The position numbers were made by a program, and so were the translations under genes. A DNA stretch of 64,000 bases. Source: Enterococcus larvae. Its GTDB lineage: Bacteria; Bacillota; Bacilli; Lactobacillales; Enterococcaceae. The stretch is from NCBI RefSeq assembly GCF_017830045.1, contig NZ_JAEDXU010000001.1, positions 1 through 64,000 on the forward strand, given 5' to 3'. This document shows positions 53,127 through 63,018 of this stretch, one piece after another. The stretch's first letter is position 1. Each line of letters starts with the position of its first letter. The notes below the pieces were generated by a model, which made no database searches, was not told the origin of the DNA, and worked only from the letters and a program-made list of their open reading frames with translations.

Positions 53127-53155
53127 TCGACAGGGAAAATATCCAATGTTATCAT
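53127..53155 (+). promoter_or_regulatory. Possible purC promoter
   Basis: -35 TCGACA (53127-53132), 17-nt spacer, -10 TATCAT (53150-53155). The start codon is 41 nt downstream. Confidence 0.5.
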
Positions 53156-53195
53156 TATTGAAAACACTAGATATTTTAGAGAAAGCAGGAAGAGC

Positions 53196-53879
53196 ATGAA
53201 AACGTTGTACGATGGTAAAACGAAAACAGTCTTACTTGATGAAGGAAGCAAAGAAATAAACCTACTGTTTAAAGATAGCGCAACTGGAGAAGATGGCGTT
53301 TTTGATCCTGGTTCCAACTCAGTCGGCGGCAGCGTTGCCGGTAAAGGAAAAATCGGCTTAGCTATTTCCAAGTATTTTTTTGAATTAATGGAAAAAAATG
53401 ATATTCCTACTCACTACTTAGATGCAGACATCGAAAAAGGGTTGATGAAAGTTCGCCAACTGACTGTCCCGAATTTGGAGTTTGTTTTACGCTATTTCAC
53501 TGCCGGTAGTATGTGCCGTCGCTTCAGCTTACCGGAAGGCTTGCCTTTTGACCCGCCATATTTGGAAGTGACCTTAAAAGATGACGAACAAGGAGATCCA
53601 TTGATCACTGATCGTTTGTGTCAAATGAAGGGGATTTTAGTCCCTGGTCAATACGATGAAGCACTTGAGATTTTAACAAAGGTTGGTGCCGTTCTTAAAG
53701 ATGCTTTAGCTGAAATGAATCTAACCTTGATTGATTTCAAAATTGAAATCGGATATGATGATGAAGGAAAAATGTATGTCGTTGATGAAATCACCCCGGA
53801 TATCTGGCGCGTTAAAGATGAACAAGGCAACATTCCTAACCAAATCGATTGCGCGCAGTTGATTTTGGATAAAATTTAA
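53196..53879 (+). CDS. purC: Phosphoribosylaminoimidazole-succinocarboxamide synthase
   Basis: The 227-aa protein has the SAICAR synthetase pattern: YDGKTKTVL at the start (usual YEGKAK), DPGSNSVGGSVAGKG, PNLEFVLRYFTAGSMCRRF (usual V-R-N-x-x-A-G-S), LIDFKIEIG and DEITPDIWRV (usual DEISPDTCR). It joins CAIR and aspartate in purine synthesis. It is slightly short and its motifs are unusual, and no other pur gene is nearby, so it may be a second or relocated copy. PurBox-like sites upstream support purine control. Confidence 0.82.
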   Translation: MKTLYDGKTKTVLLDEGSKEINLLFKDSATGEDGVFDPGSNSVGGSVAGKGKIGLAISKYFFELMEKNDIPTHYLDADIEKGLMKVRQLTVPNLEFVLRYFTAGSMCRRFSLPEGLPFDPPYLEVTLKDDEQGDPLITDRLCQMKGILVPGQYDEALEILTKVGAVLKDALAEMNLTLIDFKIEIGYDDEGKMYVVDEITPDIWRVKDEQGNIPNQIDCAQLILDKI

Positions 53880-53893
53880 AAGCTGTGCATTCT

Positions 53894-53920
53894 AGGGCTG
53901 ATGGATATTCCATCAGCCCT
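53894..53920 (+). terminator. purC terminator
   Basis: AGGGCTGATGGA-TAT-TCCATCAGCCCT is a perfect 12-bp hairpin followed by ATTTTC, 15 nt after the stop codon. Confidence 0.85.
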
Positions 53921-53984
53921 ATTTTCAACAAAATACTTCTTTTATGAGACATCCTGCTTATATGCCACACACGTCATCTTCATA

Positions 53985-54028
53985 AAAAAACAGGAGCGAT
54001 CATCGAACTGACAATCGCTCCTGTTTTT
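53985..54028. terminator. lepA terminator
   Basis: AAAACAGGAGCGAT pairs with ATCGCTCCTGTTTT. On the minus strand TTTTTTATG follows. It lies 10 nt past the lepA stop codon. Confidence 0.85.
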
Positions 54029-54037
54029 ACTCTATAT

Positions 54038-55873
54038 TTATTTCTTCGGCTCGTCCTCGTCCATCTTAAGAACAGCCATAAAGGCTTCCTGAGGCACTTC
54101 TACAGAACCAATCTGTTTCATCCGCTTCTTACCTTCTTTTTGTTTCTCCAACAGCTTACGCTTACGGGAAACGTCACCGCCGTAACATTTCGCCAATACA
54201 TTTTTACGCAAGGCCTTGATGTCGGAACGGGCAACGATTTTTTGTCCAATTGCTGCTTGGATCGGTACTTCAAACTGCTGTCTTGGAATCAGCTTTCTCA
54301 GCTTTTCAACGATTGCTTTCCCACGTTCGTAGGCAAACTCTCTATGGACGATAAAGCTCAATGCGTCGACCTTTTCAGCATTTAGAAGAATGTCCATCTT
54401 CACCAGACGGCTTGTACGATAGTCACTCATCTCATAATCCAGAGACGCATAGCCTTTTGTACTTGATTTCAGCTTATCAAAGAAATCAAAAACAATTTCT
54501 GATAATGGAATATAGTAAACCACGTTCACGCGGTAATCATCCAGATAATCCATCGTAATAAACTCGCCGCGCTTTCTTTGAGAAAGCTCCATCACTGCTC
54601 CAACATAGTCATTTGGCACCATGATTTGCGCTTTCACATAAGGCTCTTCCACAGACTCGATCACACCTGGGTCTGGGAAATCTGCTGGATTATCTACAAC
54701 AACCAACGAGCCGTCTGTTTTGTTCACGTGATAGATAACTGATGGTGCTGTTGTGATTAGTTCCAGATTGAATTCTCTTTCCAGACGCTCTTGAATAACG
54801 TCCATGTGCAGCAATCCCAAAAAGCCGCAACGGAATCCAAAGCCTAAAGCCTGAGATGTTTCCGGTTCAAATTGTAGAGCTGCATCATTCAGCTGTAATT
54901 TTTCCAACGCTTCTCTTAAATCATTGTAGCGAGAATTATCAATTGGGTATAGTCCGCAATACACCATTGGATTCATCTTCCGATATCCATCTAGTGCTTC
55001 TTCAGCAGGGTTATCCGCTAAAGTAACAGTATCTCCGACACGTGTATCCTGTACTGTCTTGATGCTGGCTGTGATATAGCCTACGTCTCCTACCATCAAG
55101 AAATCTCTGGCGATCCCTTTTGGAGAAAATACGCCAACTTCTGTTACATCAAAGGTTTTACCATTACTCATCATCTGGATTTTATCTCCAGGTCTAACAA
55201 CCCCATCCATGATACGGACATTTAAAACAACACCGCGATAGCTGTCATAAACGGAGTCAAAAACCAATGCTTTCAACGGGGCTTCAACATCGCCTGCCGG
55301 TGCTGGTACATACTCAACGATCTGTTCAAGAATATCCTCGATCCCGATTCCTGCTTTCGCACTAGCTAAAACCGCTTCGCTGGCATCGATCCCAATCACA
55401 TCTTCGATTTCCTGACGAACACGCTCCGGATCAGCAGCCGGCAAATCAATCTTATTGATGACCGGTAAAATTTCCAAATCATTATCTAATGCTAAATAAA
55501 CATTCGCCAGCGTTTGTGCTTCAATCCCTTGTGCAGCATCAACAACCAACACAGCTCCTTCACAGGCAGCTAAACTTCTTGATACTTCATAGGTAAAATC
55601 GACGTGTCCCGGAGTGTCGATCAAGTGGAAAATATAGGTCTCCCCATCCTTCGCTGTATAATTCAGCTCAACAGCATTCAGCTTGATCGTGATCCCACGC
55701 TCCCGCTCAAGATCCATCGAGTCCAACAGCTGAGCTTGCATTTCACGGGAAGTCACTGTATTGGTTTTCTCCAATATTCTATCAGCAAGCGTTGATTTTC
55801 CGTGGTCTATATGGGCAATAATGGAAAAATTACGAATTTTTTCCTGCCTTTTTTTCATATCATTTATATTCAT
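54038..55873 (-). CDS. lepA: Elongation factor 4 (LepA)
   Basis: The 611-aa GTPase has G1 [14 protein letters not shown]2 [11 protein letters not shown]3 DTPGHVDF and G4 NKIDLP. The LepA-specific C-terminal domain follows ([40 protein letters not shown]). It back-translocates or remodels stalled ribosomes. The length equals that of other LepA proteins when it starts at 55873, where GAGGAAG lies upstream. The gene is monocistronic here. Confidence 0.97.
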   Translation of the reverse strand: MNINDMKKRQEKIRNFSIIAHIDHGKSTLADRILEKTNTVTSREMQAQLLDSMDLERERGITIKLNAVELNYTAKDGETYIFHLIDTPGHVDFTYEVSRSLAACEGAVLVVDAAQGIEAQTLANVYLALDNDLEILPVINKIDLPAADPERVRQEIEDVIGIDASEAVLASAKAGIGIEDILEQIVEYVPAPAGDVEAPLKALVFDSVYDSYRGVVLNVRIMDGVVRPGDKIQMMSNGKTFDVTEVGVFSPKGIARDFLMVGDVGYITASIKTVQDTRVGDTVTLADNPAEEALDGYRKMNPMVYCGLYPIDNSRYNDLREALEKLQLNDAALQFEPETSQALGFGFRCGFLGLLHMDVIQERLEREFNLELITTAPSVIYHVNKTDGSLVVVDNPADFPDPGVIESVEEPYVKAQIMVPNDYVGAVMELSQRKRGEFITMDYLDDYRVNVVYYIPLSEIVFDFFDKLKSSTKGYASLDYEMSDYRTSRLVKMDILLNAEKVDALSFIVHREFAYERGKAIVEKLRKLIPRQQFEVPIQAAIGQKIVARSDIKALRKNVLAKCYGGDVSRKRKLLEKQKEGKKRMKQIGSVEVPQEAFMAVLKMDEDEPKK

Positions 55874-56122
55874 TGTCTTCCTCATTTCTTTTCAATCAGC
55901 AGTTCTCATTATAACAAGGTTTTTTATAGATTTAAAGAACTTTCATCAAATGCTTTTCTGATAAAATCAGATTCTTGCCTTTCCGTATCTGTAAAAAAAA
56001 TAACCAACCATTAGAAAACGTTTTCTTCACTCTTTTTTTACGATAAGCACTACTTTTCTGTATGTTTTCGTGTTTTTTGATATACTTGTTATAAAAATAA
56101 GAAGGAAAATGGAGAGATAAAA

Positions 56123-57343
56123 ATGGATCAGAATGAATTTCGAAAACAATTGGAGCTGAGGCCTGTTGGTGAAGAATACCTTGACCAATTCAACGAGCTG
56201 CTCAGCTATGTCTTCCAATTTACTGAATCTGATTTAGAAGAAAGCGGCTTTGATAATAAACGGGAATTTGTCCGTTCCAAACGACCTATTTTAGAGCTGT
56301 CCAAGGTATTCGGCTGGTTTCATGATAACAAGCTGATTTCACAAATATCCATCTATCCCTGTCGTGTAAATATCCATGGTTCAATTTATGAAATGGGCGG
56401 GATCACTGGTGTCGGCACCTATCCTGAGTATGCTAATCATGGATTGATGCAAGATTTGATTCATACAGCACTCAAGACCATGAAAGAAGACAAGCAGTGG
56501 ATTTCTTACTTATATCCCTATAGCATTCCTTATTATCGCCGCAAAGGCTGGGAAATCATGTCAGATAAGCTGACCTTCAGCATTCGAGATACCCAGCTGC
56601 CAAAAGCGGTTACTGTACCGGGATTAGTCGAAAGAACAGCGGTCGATCACGAGGATGTATTTACAGTCTATGATCAGTTTGCCTTACAAAACCACGGTGC
56701 AATGATCCGCAGCAAATTCAACTGGAAAGAGTACTGGCGTTTTGAAAATGAAGAAGAACGTACAGCCGCTATCTATTATGATGCAGACCATAAGCCAACA
56801 GGTATCCTCTTTTACTGGGTAGCTGAAGAAGTTTTCCATATTAAAGAAATGTTCTATTTAAATCAAGAAGCACGAAACGGACTGTGGAATTTTATTACCG
56901 CTCACTTCTCAATGGTTTACTGGGTCAAAGGAAATATCTATAAAAATGAACCATTAGCTTTCTTACTTGAGGATAGTCAGATAAAAGAGACGATTGAACC
57001 CTATTTTATGGCTCGAATTGTGGATGTAAAAGGATTTCTTTCAATGTATCCCTTTAAAAAAACGACTGAGGCCTTCCACTTCGTTGTAAAAGATCCTGTT
57101 GCTGAGTGGAATAACGGCGTCTTCTCTTTACAATGGGATGAGAATGATCGTGTAATCATCGGTGATGAGCCTATAGGCAATCCGGTAACATTAGATATTC
57201 AGACACTGACCTGCCTGTTCATGAATTACCGCCGCCCCAACTATCTCTATCGGATCGAACGACTGGAAACCGATAAAGATACCTTAGACACTCTTGAAAG
57301 AATCTTACCTGATCAGGAAGCTTATTTTAGTGATGATTTCTAA
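56123..57343 (+). CDS. Eis-like GNAT acetyltransferase with SCP2-type domain
   Basis: The 406-aa protein has an N-terminal GNAT domain (about 10-150; GGITGVGTYPEYANHGLMQD is the acetyl-CoA loop, YLYPYSIPYYRRKGWE the end), a middle GNAT-like domain (150-290) and a C-terminal sterol-carrier-like domain (295-406). This is the Eis family architecture, known for multi-site acetylation of aminoglycosides in mycobacteria; the substrate here is unknown. It starts a run of four genes on the same strand (56123-59078). Confidence 0.82.
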   Translation: MDQNEFRKQLELRPVGEEYLDQFNELLSYVFQFTESDLEESGFDNKREFVRSKRPILELSKVFGWFHDNKLISQISIYPCRVNIHGSIYEMGGITGVGTYPEYANHGLMQDLIHTALKTMKEDKQWISYLYPYSIPYYRRKGWEIMSDKLTFSIRDTQLPKAVTVPGLVERTAVDHEDVFTVYDQFALQNHGAMIRSKFNWKEYWRFENEEERTAAIYYDADHKPTGILFYWVAEEVFHIKEMFYLNQEARNGLWNFITAHFSMVYWVKGNIYKNEPLAFLLEDSQIKETIEPYFMARIVDVKGFLSMYPFKKTTEAFHFVVKDPVAEWNNGVFSLQWDENDRVIIGDEPIGNPVTLDIQTLTCLFMNYRRPNYLYRIERLETDKDTLDTLERILPDQEAYFSDDF

Positions 57344-57358
57344 GAAAGGAGCAATCTA

Positions 57359-57859
57359 ATGAAGCAAGTCCTATTTATTGGCGGACCTATGGGCATCGGA
57401 AAAACGACGATCAGTAAGTCGCTTGCCAAGAAGTTAGAGCACTCTGTTTTTCTTGACGGCGACTGGTGCTGGGATACTCATCCATTTATCGTCAATGATG
57501 AAAATAAAGAAATGGTCATAAAAAACATAACCTTTCTGCTCAATTCTTTTTTGGAGAATACAACCATTCAAACAATCGTCTTTTGTTGGGTGATGCATGA
57601 ACAGACAATTATTGATTCATTAGTCACCGGCTTGAATGAACCGTTTGAGTTTCATTCCTTCTCATTAATCAGTGATGAACAGACATTGACGAATCACTTT
57701 ATGAAGGATGTCCAACAGGGAAATAGAGCGGCTGCACACTTGGAAAGTAGCTTGATCAGACTCCCTCTGTATCAAGAACTCAACACAACATGTATTGATA
57801 TTTCCACTCTCTCCATAGAGGAAGCAACTAATAGTTTACTGAAACATATTTCTAATTAA
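57359..57859 (+). CDS. P-loop nucleoside/nucleotide kinase-like protein
   Basis: The 166-aa protein begins MKQVLFIGGPMGIGKTTISK with Walker A GGPMGIGKTT, then VFLDGDWCWDTHPF, as in shikimate/gluconate-type and chloramphenicol phosphotransferase-like kinases. FCWVMHEQTI resembles the Walker B region. It is 15 nt downstream of the Eis-like gene, with AAAGGAG in front. The substrate is unknown; the neighbour downstream handles nucleosides. Confidence 0.65.
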   Translation: MKQVLFIGGPMGIGKTTISKSLAKKLEHSVFLDGDWCWDTHPFIVNDENKEMVIKNITFLLNSFLENTTIQTIVFCWVMHEQTIIDSLVTGLNEPFEFHSFSLISDEQTLTNHFMKDVQQGNRAAAHLESSLIRLPLYQELNTTCIDISTLSIEEATNSLLKHISN

Positions 57860-57881
57860 TTAATATTGGAGGATTTATTTT

Positions 57882-58361
57882 ATGAAAATTTACTTCGCTG
57901 GTCCAATGTTCGCAAAAGCAGATTTACTTTATAATGAATACTTGGTGAAGGAAATTCGAGCATTGAGCTCGGAAATTCAAGTATACTTGCCACAGGAAAA
58001 TGAGGCAATCAATGATAAAGCAGCCTATGCTGACAGTAAGATGATTGCGTTGGCAGATACAGAAAAAGTATTGGAAAGTGACCTGCTGGTTGCTGTTCTG
58101 GATGGTTTAACAATTGATGCAGGAGTTGCTTCCGAGATCGGTGTTGCTTATGCAAAAGACATTCCTGTCATTGCAGTCTACACAGATACTCGCCAGCAAG
58201 GTGCTGATAACTCAAAAAAACTGGCGGCACTACAAGAAACCGGAGAGAATCAGTTTCACTATTTGAATCTTTACACAGTTGGCCTGATCAAGCTGAATGG
58301 CGATGTTTATAACACGGAAGCAGGTTTTTTAGAAGCCATACAGGAATTTATTGAGAAATAG
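57882..58361 (+). CDS. Nucleoside 2-deoxyribosyltransferase
   Basis: The 159-aa protein starts MKIYFAGPMFAKADLLYNEY and contains DLLVAVLDGLTIDAGVASEI, then GVAYAKDIPVIAVYTD: the D-G-x-x-x-D-x-G-x-x-x-E pattern holds the catalytic Glu of the family. It swaps bases on deoxyribosides or hydrolyses nucleotides in the salvage pathway. It lies 22 nt after the kinase-like gene with GGAGG upstream. Confidence 0.88.
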   Translation: MKIYFAGPMFAKADLLYNEYLVKEIRALSSEIQVYLPQENEAINDKAAYADSKMIALADTEKVLESDLLVAVLDGLTIDAGVASEIGVAYAKDIPVIAVYTDTRQQGADNSKKLAALQETGENQFHYLNLYTVGLIKLNGDVYNTEAGFLEAIQEFIEK

Positions 58362-58388
58362 TTCATACGATTTTAGGAGGAGAAAAAA

Positions 58389-59078
58389 ATGAAATTACAA
58401 TTTGAGGATAAACAGGAACGGCTGGCGTTTTTCTTCCTGCTGATTTTTGGGATTATCACGTTAGGCGTAAACATTGTAAAAATATTTACTGTGGAGCCGG
58501 CAAGTCAGTATCAATTGCTGACTGTGGAAATGATTGCTGGGATTGCAATTATCTTCCTACCATTTATTTTTACCCGTTTTACCGGATTGGTCTTCCCTAA
58601 GATCGTCCGCCTATATTATTGGTTCTTTTTATGGATTTCCGTTTTTCTAGGAACTGGGCTGCGACTGATCATCGTTATTCCTTTCTGGGATAAGATTCTC
58701 CATGCGGTCAGCCCAATCTTACTGGTTGCAGTTGGTTATGCATTGATTGGCTACTACATGAAGGACAGTGATTTTTCAAAAGTCAGTCCTTGGCTTTTTA
58801 TCGTCATGGGGTTTGCCTTTGCCGGTCTTTGCGGCGTGTTCTGGGAATTCTGGGAATTTCTATGTGACAGCATCGGAAACATGAATCTGCAGCGCTATAT
58901 GACAGAAGCAGGACAGCCGTACATTGGTCGAGAAGCTTTGATGGATACGATGGGCGATCTTCTGACGAATACCTTGGGTGCATTGATTTTGACGGTTTAC
59001 AGTTTCACTCAACGTCATAAGCCTGAGTATTTTAAATCTTATGCTTTTAGAAAAGAGACAACTACAAAAGAATCCTGA
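58389..59078 (+). CDS. YjdF-like (DUF2238-type) membrane protein
   Basis: The 229-aa protein has six membrane segments and polar motifs within them: FWDKILHAVSPILL, GVFWEFWEFLCDSIGN and DTMGDLLTNTLGALI. The H...E-W-E...D-T-x-x-D pattern is seen in YjdF/DUF2238 proteins, whose role is unknown. It follows the deoxyribosyltransferase gene by 27 nt and ends the cluster at a terminator. Confidence 0.6.
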   Translation: MKLQFEDKQERLAFFFLLIFGIITLGVNIVKIFTVEPASQYQLLTVEMIAGIAIIFLPFIFTRFTGLVFPKIVRLYYWFFLWISVFLGTGLRLIIVIPFWDKILHAVSPILLVAVGYALIGYYMKDSDFSKVSPWLFIVMGFAFAGLCGVFWEFWEFLCDSIGNMNLQRYMTEAGQPYIGREALMDTMGDLLTNTLGALILTVYSFTQRHKPEYFKSYAFRKETTTKES

Positions 59079-59091
59079 GTATTTAATTTAT

Positions 59092-59134
59092 AAAACTGCG
59101 TACTTTCTGACTTAGAGACTGCGCAGTTTTTTTC
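59092..59134 (+). terminator. Terminator of the Eis-like gene cluster
   Basis: AAACTGCG pairs with CGCAGTTT, followed by TTTTTC. Confidence 0.75.
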
Positions 59135-59289
59135 TTCCCTCCTCTAAACAGTACGCTCTCACCCATTTTTAAATATTTCTACCTCACAAGTTTTTAAATT
59201 TTATTAAAAAAATAGTTTAAAATTAATATAGCACCAATTACATAATAATGTTATCATGTAAGAAATTACACTTATAAAGGAGAGTTATT

Positions 59290-60234
59290 ATGATTAAAAA
59301 ATATGATTACCATTCAGATTTTGACAGTATCAGTGAGCAGTATGATTTTCTAAACACAGCAACATTGGATGACTTCGCTGCGTTGAATGTCGAGCTTCGT
59401 AAGCTATGGTCAGAAAACAATAGCGATAATTTGGTAAGCGTTACCAAAAAGAAGATAAAAAGCTCAGATGGTTACATGTGTGACATTCAGATTATTGAGC
59501 CTCATTCTTTGGAAAATACAAAGGATGCTCCTTGTTTATTGTTCTATCACGCAGGAGGATTTCTAATAACAGGTATGGCTCACCATATTGGCTTGTTGCG
59601 GGATTATGCACTTTCGACTCCTTGTAAAGTGATCTATATTGACTATCGCTTATTGCCGGAGCATCCATTCCCGGCGGCTCTAACAGACTGCTACTCTTTA
59701 CTTGAGTGGGCATCGGAACATGCTGATGAGCTGAGAATCGATCCTGAACGTATTGCTATTGGTGGAGATAGTGCCGGCGGTTGTATGACTGCAGCCGTTG
59801 CTCAAATGGCAAGGGATAAAAATGGTCCAAGCATCACCGGACAGATGATCTGTTTTCCTACAACAGATGCCGACATGGCAACAGAATCCATGATAGCTTT
59901 CACTGACACACCTATCTGGAATTCGGTTCTTTCCAAAGGAATGTGGCCGCTTTATTTGAAAAATGGTGATTTAGGTACTCCTCAATATGTTTCTCCTATC
60001 AAAACGGCTTCCTTTGAGAATTTACCAAAGGCTTATATGGAGACAGCTGAATTTGATTGCCTCAGAGATGAAGGAATCGCGTATGCCAAGTCAATGGCAA
60101 AAGCGGGGGTTCCTGTTCAGCTAAATGAAACAAAACGAACGATTCATTGCTATGATGCCGAAGCAGAAAGCACGATCACGAAAGAAAATATTGCTAAGAG
60201 GATAGACTTCCTGAAAAGTGTGCTTTATAGCTGA
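59290..60234 (+). CDS. Alpha/beta hydrolase, hormone-sensitive-lipase-type esterase
   Basis: The 314-aa protein has the oxyanion motif HAGGFLITG (usual HGGG), the nucleophile elbow GDSAGGCMTAA, DYRLLPEHPFPAAL before it, and the acid and base residues in ETAEFDCLRDEG and RTIHCYD. It hydrolyses short-chain or aryl esters, and no signal peptide is visible. It stands alone with AAAGGAG at the start. Gene-specific substrate cannot be told. Confidence 0.87.
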   Translation: MIKKYDYHSDFDSISEQYDFLNTATLDDFAALNVELRKLWSENNSDNLVSVTKKKIKSSDGYMCDIQIIEPHSLENTKDAPCLLFYHAGGFLITGMAHHIGLLRDYALSTPCKVIYIDYRLLPEHPFPAALTDCYSLLEWASEHADELRIDPERIAIGGDSAGGCMTAAVAQMARDKNGPSITGQMICFPTTDADMATESMIAFTDTPIWNSVLSKGMWPLYLKNGDLGTPQYVSPIKTASFENLPKAYMETAEFDCLRDEGIAYAKSMAKAGVPVQLNETKRTIHCYDAEAESTITKENIAKRIDFLKSVLYS

Positions 60235-60277
60235 TAGCTGGCTACAGCCATAAATGAAAAATATGCACCAATAAAAG

Positions 60278-60338
60278 CATGTGTCTCATGAAATTTGACA
60301 GGTCCTACTTGACAAGTCATTTCATGAAAGACACATGC
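60278..60338 (-). terminator. Terminator with long palindromic stem
   Basis: GCATGTGTCT-c-ATGAAAT pairs with ATTTCATGA-AGACACATGC. On the minus strand the hairpin is followed by TTTTATT, so it ends the gene at 60394. It may also stop the esterase transcript. Confidence 0.7.
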
Positions 60339-60393
60339 TTCTGTACTTATTTCATTCAATTCCTTCTATCCAGTTGTTTTCACTCTTTATGCT

Positions 60394-61413
60394 TTACAGA
60401 CCGGCTTTAACAATAACCTTATCAAATATCTGCAACCTTAAATCAACCGGCATATCGAACAGACTTGTTGCATGAACCAATGGATTGACTTCGACTGTTT
60501 TTCCATCTTCTTCAAGTGTTGAAATCAACTTATCGGCAGCATCACCTTCGCTTTTGTACGGACGGCAGACAATTGTACGAATTTGATTGATCAATCTGTT
60601 TTCCTCACTCCCTAAATAAGTCAATCGATTTTGAGTCAACAATTCATGCTTTCTATAATCATCCCATAAATTCACAATTGTCCAAGTTGGCCACAACGGC
60701 TGAAGCTGACTTTCAAAAACAGCAAGTGGTCTATCCATCCAAAAGAAAAGCATATGGTTATCCAAATCCAAATGCAATCCTTGCCTTGCAAAATCCGTGT
60801 AGGTCTCTGTTGATAAATCGGGAAATGAAAATTCAAGACACCCTGCCTGCTGCTCTACGTTCTCCACGATTCTTTCTCCTGCAAACAAAAGCTTACTTCC
60901 GGCATCGTATCCAAAAATCGGATGTATTTTCAGTGTTTCATGGCTAGTGACACTTAACGCCCCCTCCAGTTCCCGCCCTACAGCCTCGGTAAAAGAGTCT
61001 TCCCAATTCGATTTATCGTATGAATGCATTGGCTCCCCAAGCTGATCAACAGCACTGTAGCCAACATAGGCTGCCAAATCCAAGACGCCATTGAATCCCC
61101 ACTTAACTAAATAGCCTGACCACATTATTCTTAGCAGCTTCAAATACATGTTTCTTAAAGGGATGTCATATTTGATATCTTCCCCGCCAAAGAATATCAG
61201 AACGTTCAAATCTAAATCAATCACAGCTCCTCCTTCACACCAAACTGTGTCCAACCAATACTCTGCTCCTGATTTTTCATGATCTCTAAAGAAAGTAATC
61301 GCCTTTTCAGGCCCCCAAAATAGATAGGAATCCAAAGAGTTCGCTGCCCAATGATCGTAATAAATGCTGTATGTATTATTCTCCATGATAATAAGATTTG
61401 CTCGTTGTCCCAT
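60394..61413 (-). CDS. Protein of unknown function starting MGQRANLI
   Basis: The 339-aa soluble protein begins MGQRANLIIMENNTYSIYYD, then HWAANSLDSYLFWGPEKAIT. This start looks like a conserved family trait in Firmicutes, but I know no function. It is rich in Trp and Tyr and has no membrane segment or catalytic motif that I recognise. A later part reads LDLDNHMLFFWMDRPLAVFE. AAGGAG precedes the ATG. It is a single gene. Confidence 0.65.
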   Translation of the reverse strand: MGQRANLIIMENNTYSIYYDHWAANSLDSYLFWGPEKAITFFRDHEKSGAEYWLDTVWCEGGAVIDLDLNVLIFFGGEDIKYDIPLRNMYLKLLRIMWSGYLVKWGFNGVLDLAAYVGYSAVDQLGEPMHSYDKSNWEDSFTEAVGRELEGALSVTSHETLKIHPIFGYDAGSKLLFAGERIVENVEQQAGCLEFSFPDLSTETYTDFARQGLHLDLDNHMLFFWMDRPLAVFESQLQPLWPTWTIVNLWDDYRKHELLTQNRLTYLGSEENRLINQIRTIVCRPYKSEGDAADKLISTLEEDGKTVEVNPLVHATSLFDMPVDLRLQIFDKVIVKAGL

Positions 61414-61602
61414 TTATTTTCTCCTTCATTTAATACAATCAATGATAGCAAATAATAGCGCAAACAAACAGCTGATTATTTTATGAAATCCCGATTTTTA
61501 GAAAGCTGCCTCAACTTTATTTACTGTCTTGACGGAGACAAATACTAATGCTAGACTGAAAAAGAACATAAGTTCGACAACAGAAAAGAATTGAGGAGCA
61601 TT

Positions 61603-62958
61603 ATGGAAAAGGACTTAACTTATGGGGAACCAATAAAAAAGATTTTATGGTTTATGATTCCAATTTTTATTGGAAATCTGTTTCAACAATTTTATAATTT
61701 TGCTGACACAATGATTGTCGGGCGGCTGTTGGGTGTGAATGAGCTGGCGGCTGTTGGTGCAACCGGCAGCCTAATGTTTGTTGTTCTCGGCTTTACACAA
61801 GGCTGCGGTGCTGGATTCTCAATTATTCTTTCACAGCATTTCGGCAGTAAGAATGAAAAGAAAATCAAGGAGAGCTTTGCGACGAGTATTCTACTCAGTC
61901 TGGCGATAGCTGTGGTTGTAACGATCATCAGCTTTCTGTCGATTCGTCCGCTGCTCACATTTATGCAGACGCCGCCTGAGATCATGGAACTTTCTTATCA
62001 ATATTTATCTGTTATTTACTTAGGTAGTATCACCGCATTCGGTTTCAATCTACTTAGCAATATGCTTAGAGCGTTAGGAGATAGTCGGACTCCTTTATAT
62101 TTTTTGATTGTTGCCTGTATTCTGAATGTTTTTTTGGATTGGTTTTTAGTTCAGGTCATTCCTATGGGGGTTCGCGGGGCTGCAATTGCCACGGTCATTG
62201 CACAAGCCGTTGCTGCTATAGGTTGTGGTTTATTCATCGTCTACCGCTTTCCCTTACTGCAGGTTAGGAAAAAAGATTTTAAGTTGGATAAACAAGAGGT
62301 ACACAAGCAATTGGCGTTGGGAATTCCTATGGGCTTTCAGTATTCCATCATTGGCTTAGGACAGGTAGCTCTGCAATATTCATTAAACCTGTTGGGAACC
62401 GCAGCAGTTGCTGCTTATACTGCTGCAGGAAAAATTGAATACTTTTCATCAATGCCTGTTCAAGCTTTAGGAACTGCCCTTGCCACTTTTGCAGGACAAA
62501 ACCTTGGTGCGAAAAAATTTGACCGCATTCGTTACGCCTTTAAACGCCTGCTATTTGTATCCTTAATAATTGCTGTCGTGATGGGTGCCTTCAACTGGTT
62601 ATTTGGTGCTGAGCTGATTGGGATTTTTGTCAATCATAAGGAACATGAGGTAATTGAGCTTGGCATTCAAGTATTGCAAATCAACGGATTAAGTTACTGG
62701 CTATTGTCCATCTTGTTTATCTGTCGCTTTACACTTCAAGGTCTTGGTAAAAGTGCTGTTCCCACGATCTCAGGGGCTATGGAGCTGATCAGTCGCTTTA
62801 TCGCTGCTTTTCTTTTGTCCGAGCAACTCGGCTTCTTTGGCTTAACACTGGCGAACCCTTTAGCATGGGCACTTGCAGCAATTCCATTGTCTATTGCCTG
62901 CTTTTTGACTTTTCGTCAACTGCGAGCTTCTGAAACAGCTGCATTATCCATTGACTAG
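61603..62958 (+). CDS. MATE-family multidrug efflux transporter
   Basis: The 451-aa protein has twelve membrane segments and the MATE start LTYGEPIKKILWFMIPIFIG, NLFQQFYNFADTMIVGRLLG, then AVGATGSL. The second half repeats the fold (GLGQVALQYSLNLLGTAAVA, ALGTALATFAGQNLGAKKFD). It is probably a Na+- or H+-coupled exporter. ATG at 61603 has GAGGAG upstream. Confidence 0.92.
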   Translation: MEKDLTYGEPIKKILWFMIPIFIGNLFQQFYNFADTMIVGRLLGVNELAAVGATGSLMFVVLGFTQGCGAGFSIILSQHFGSKNEKKIKESFATSILLSLAIAVVVTIISFLSIRPLLTFMQTPPEIMELSYQYLSVIYLGSITAFGFNLLSNMLRALGDSRTPLYFLIVACILNVFLDWFLVQVIPMGVRGAAIATVIAQAVAAIGCGLFIVYRFPLLQVRKKDFKLDKQEVHKQLALGIPMGFQYSIIGLGQVALQYSLNLLGTAAVAAYTAAGKIEYFSSMPVQALGTALATFAGQNLGAKKFDRIRYAFKRLLFVSLIIAVVMGAFNWLFGAELIGIFVNHKEHEVIELGIQVLQINGLSYWLLSILFICRFTLQGLGKSAVPTISGAMELISRFIAAFLLSEQLGFFGLTLANPLAWALAAIPLSIACFLTFRQLRASETAALSID

Positions 62959-63018
62959 CTGGACTTGATGTTGAAATAAAGGTTGGAATTTTCAAGTGTT
63001 ATAAGAGGAGGACATATC

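Noticed and set aside
56013-56026. AGAAAACGTTTTCT palindrome as a CcpA cre site
   Set aside because: The core fits, but the outer TG/CA positions of the cre consensus are missing, and neither lepA nor the Eis-like gene is an obvious CcpA target.
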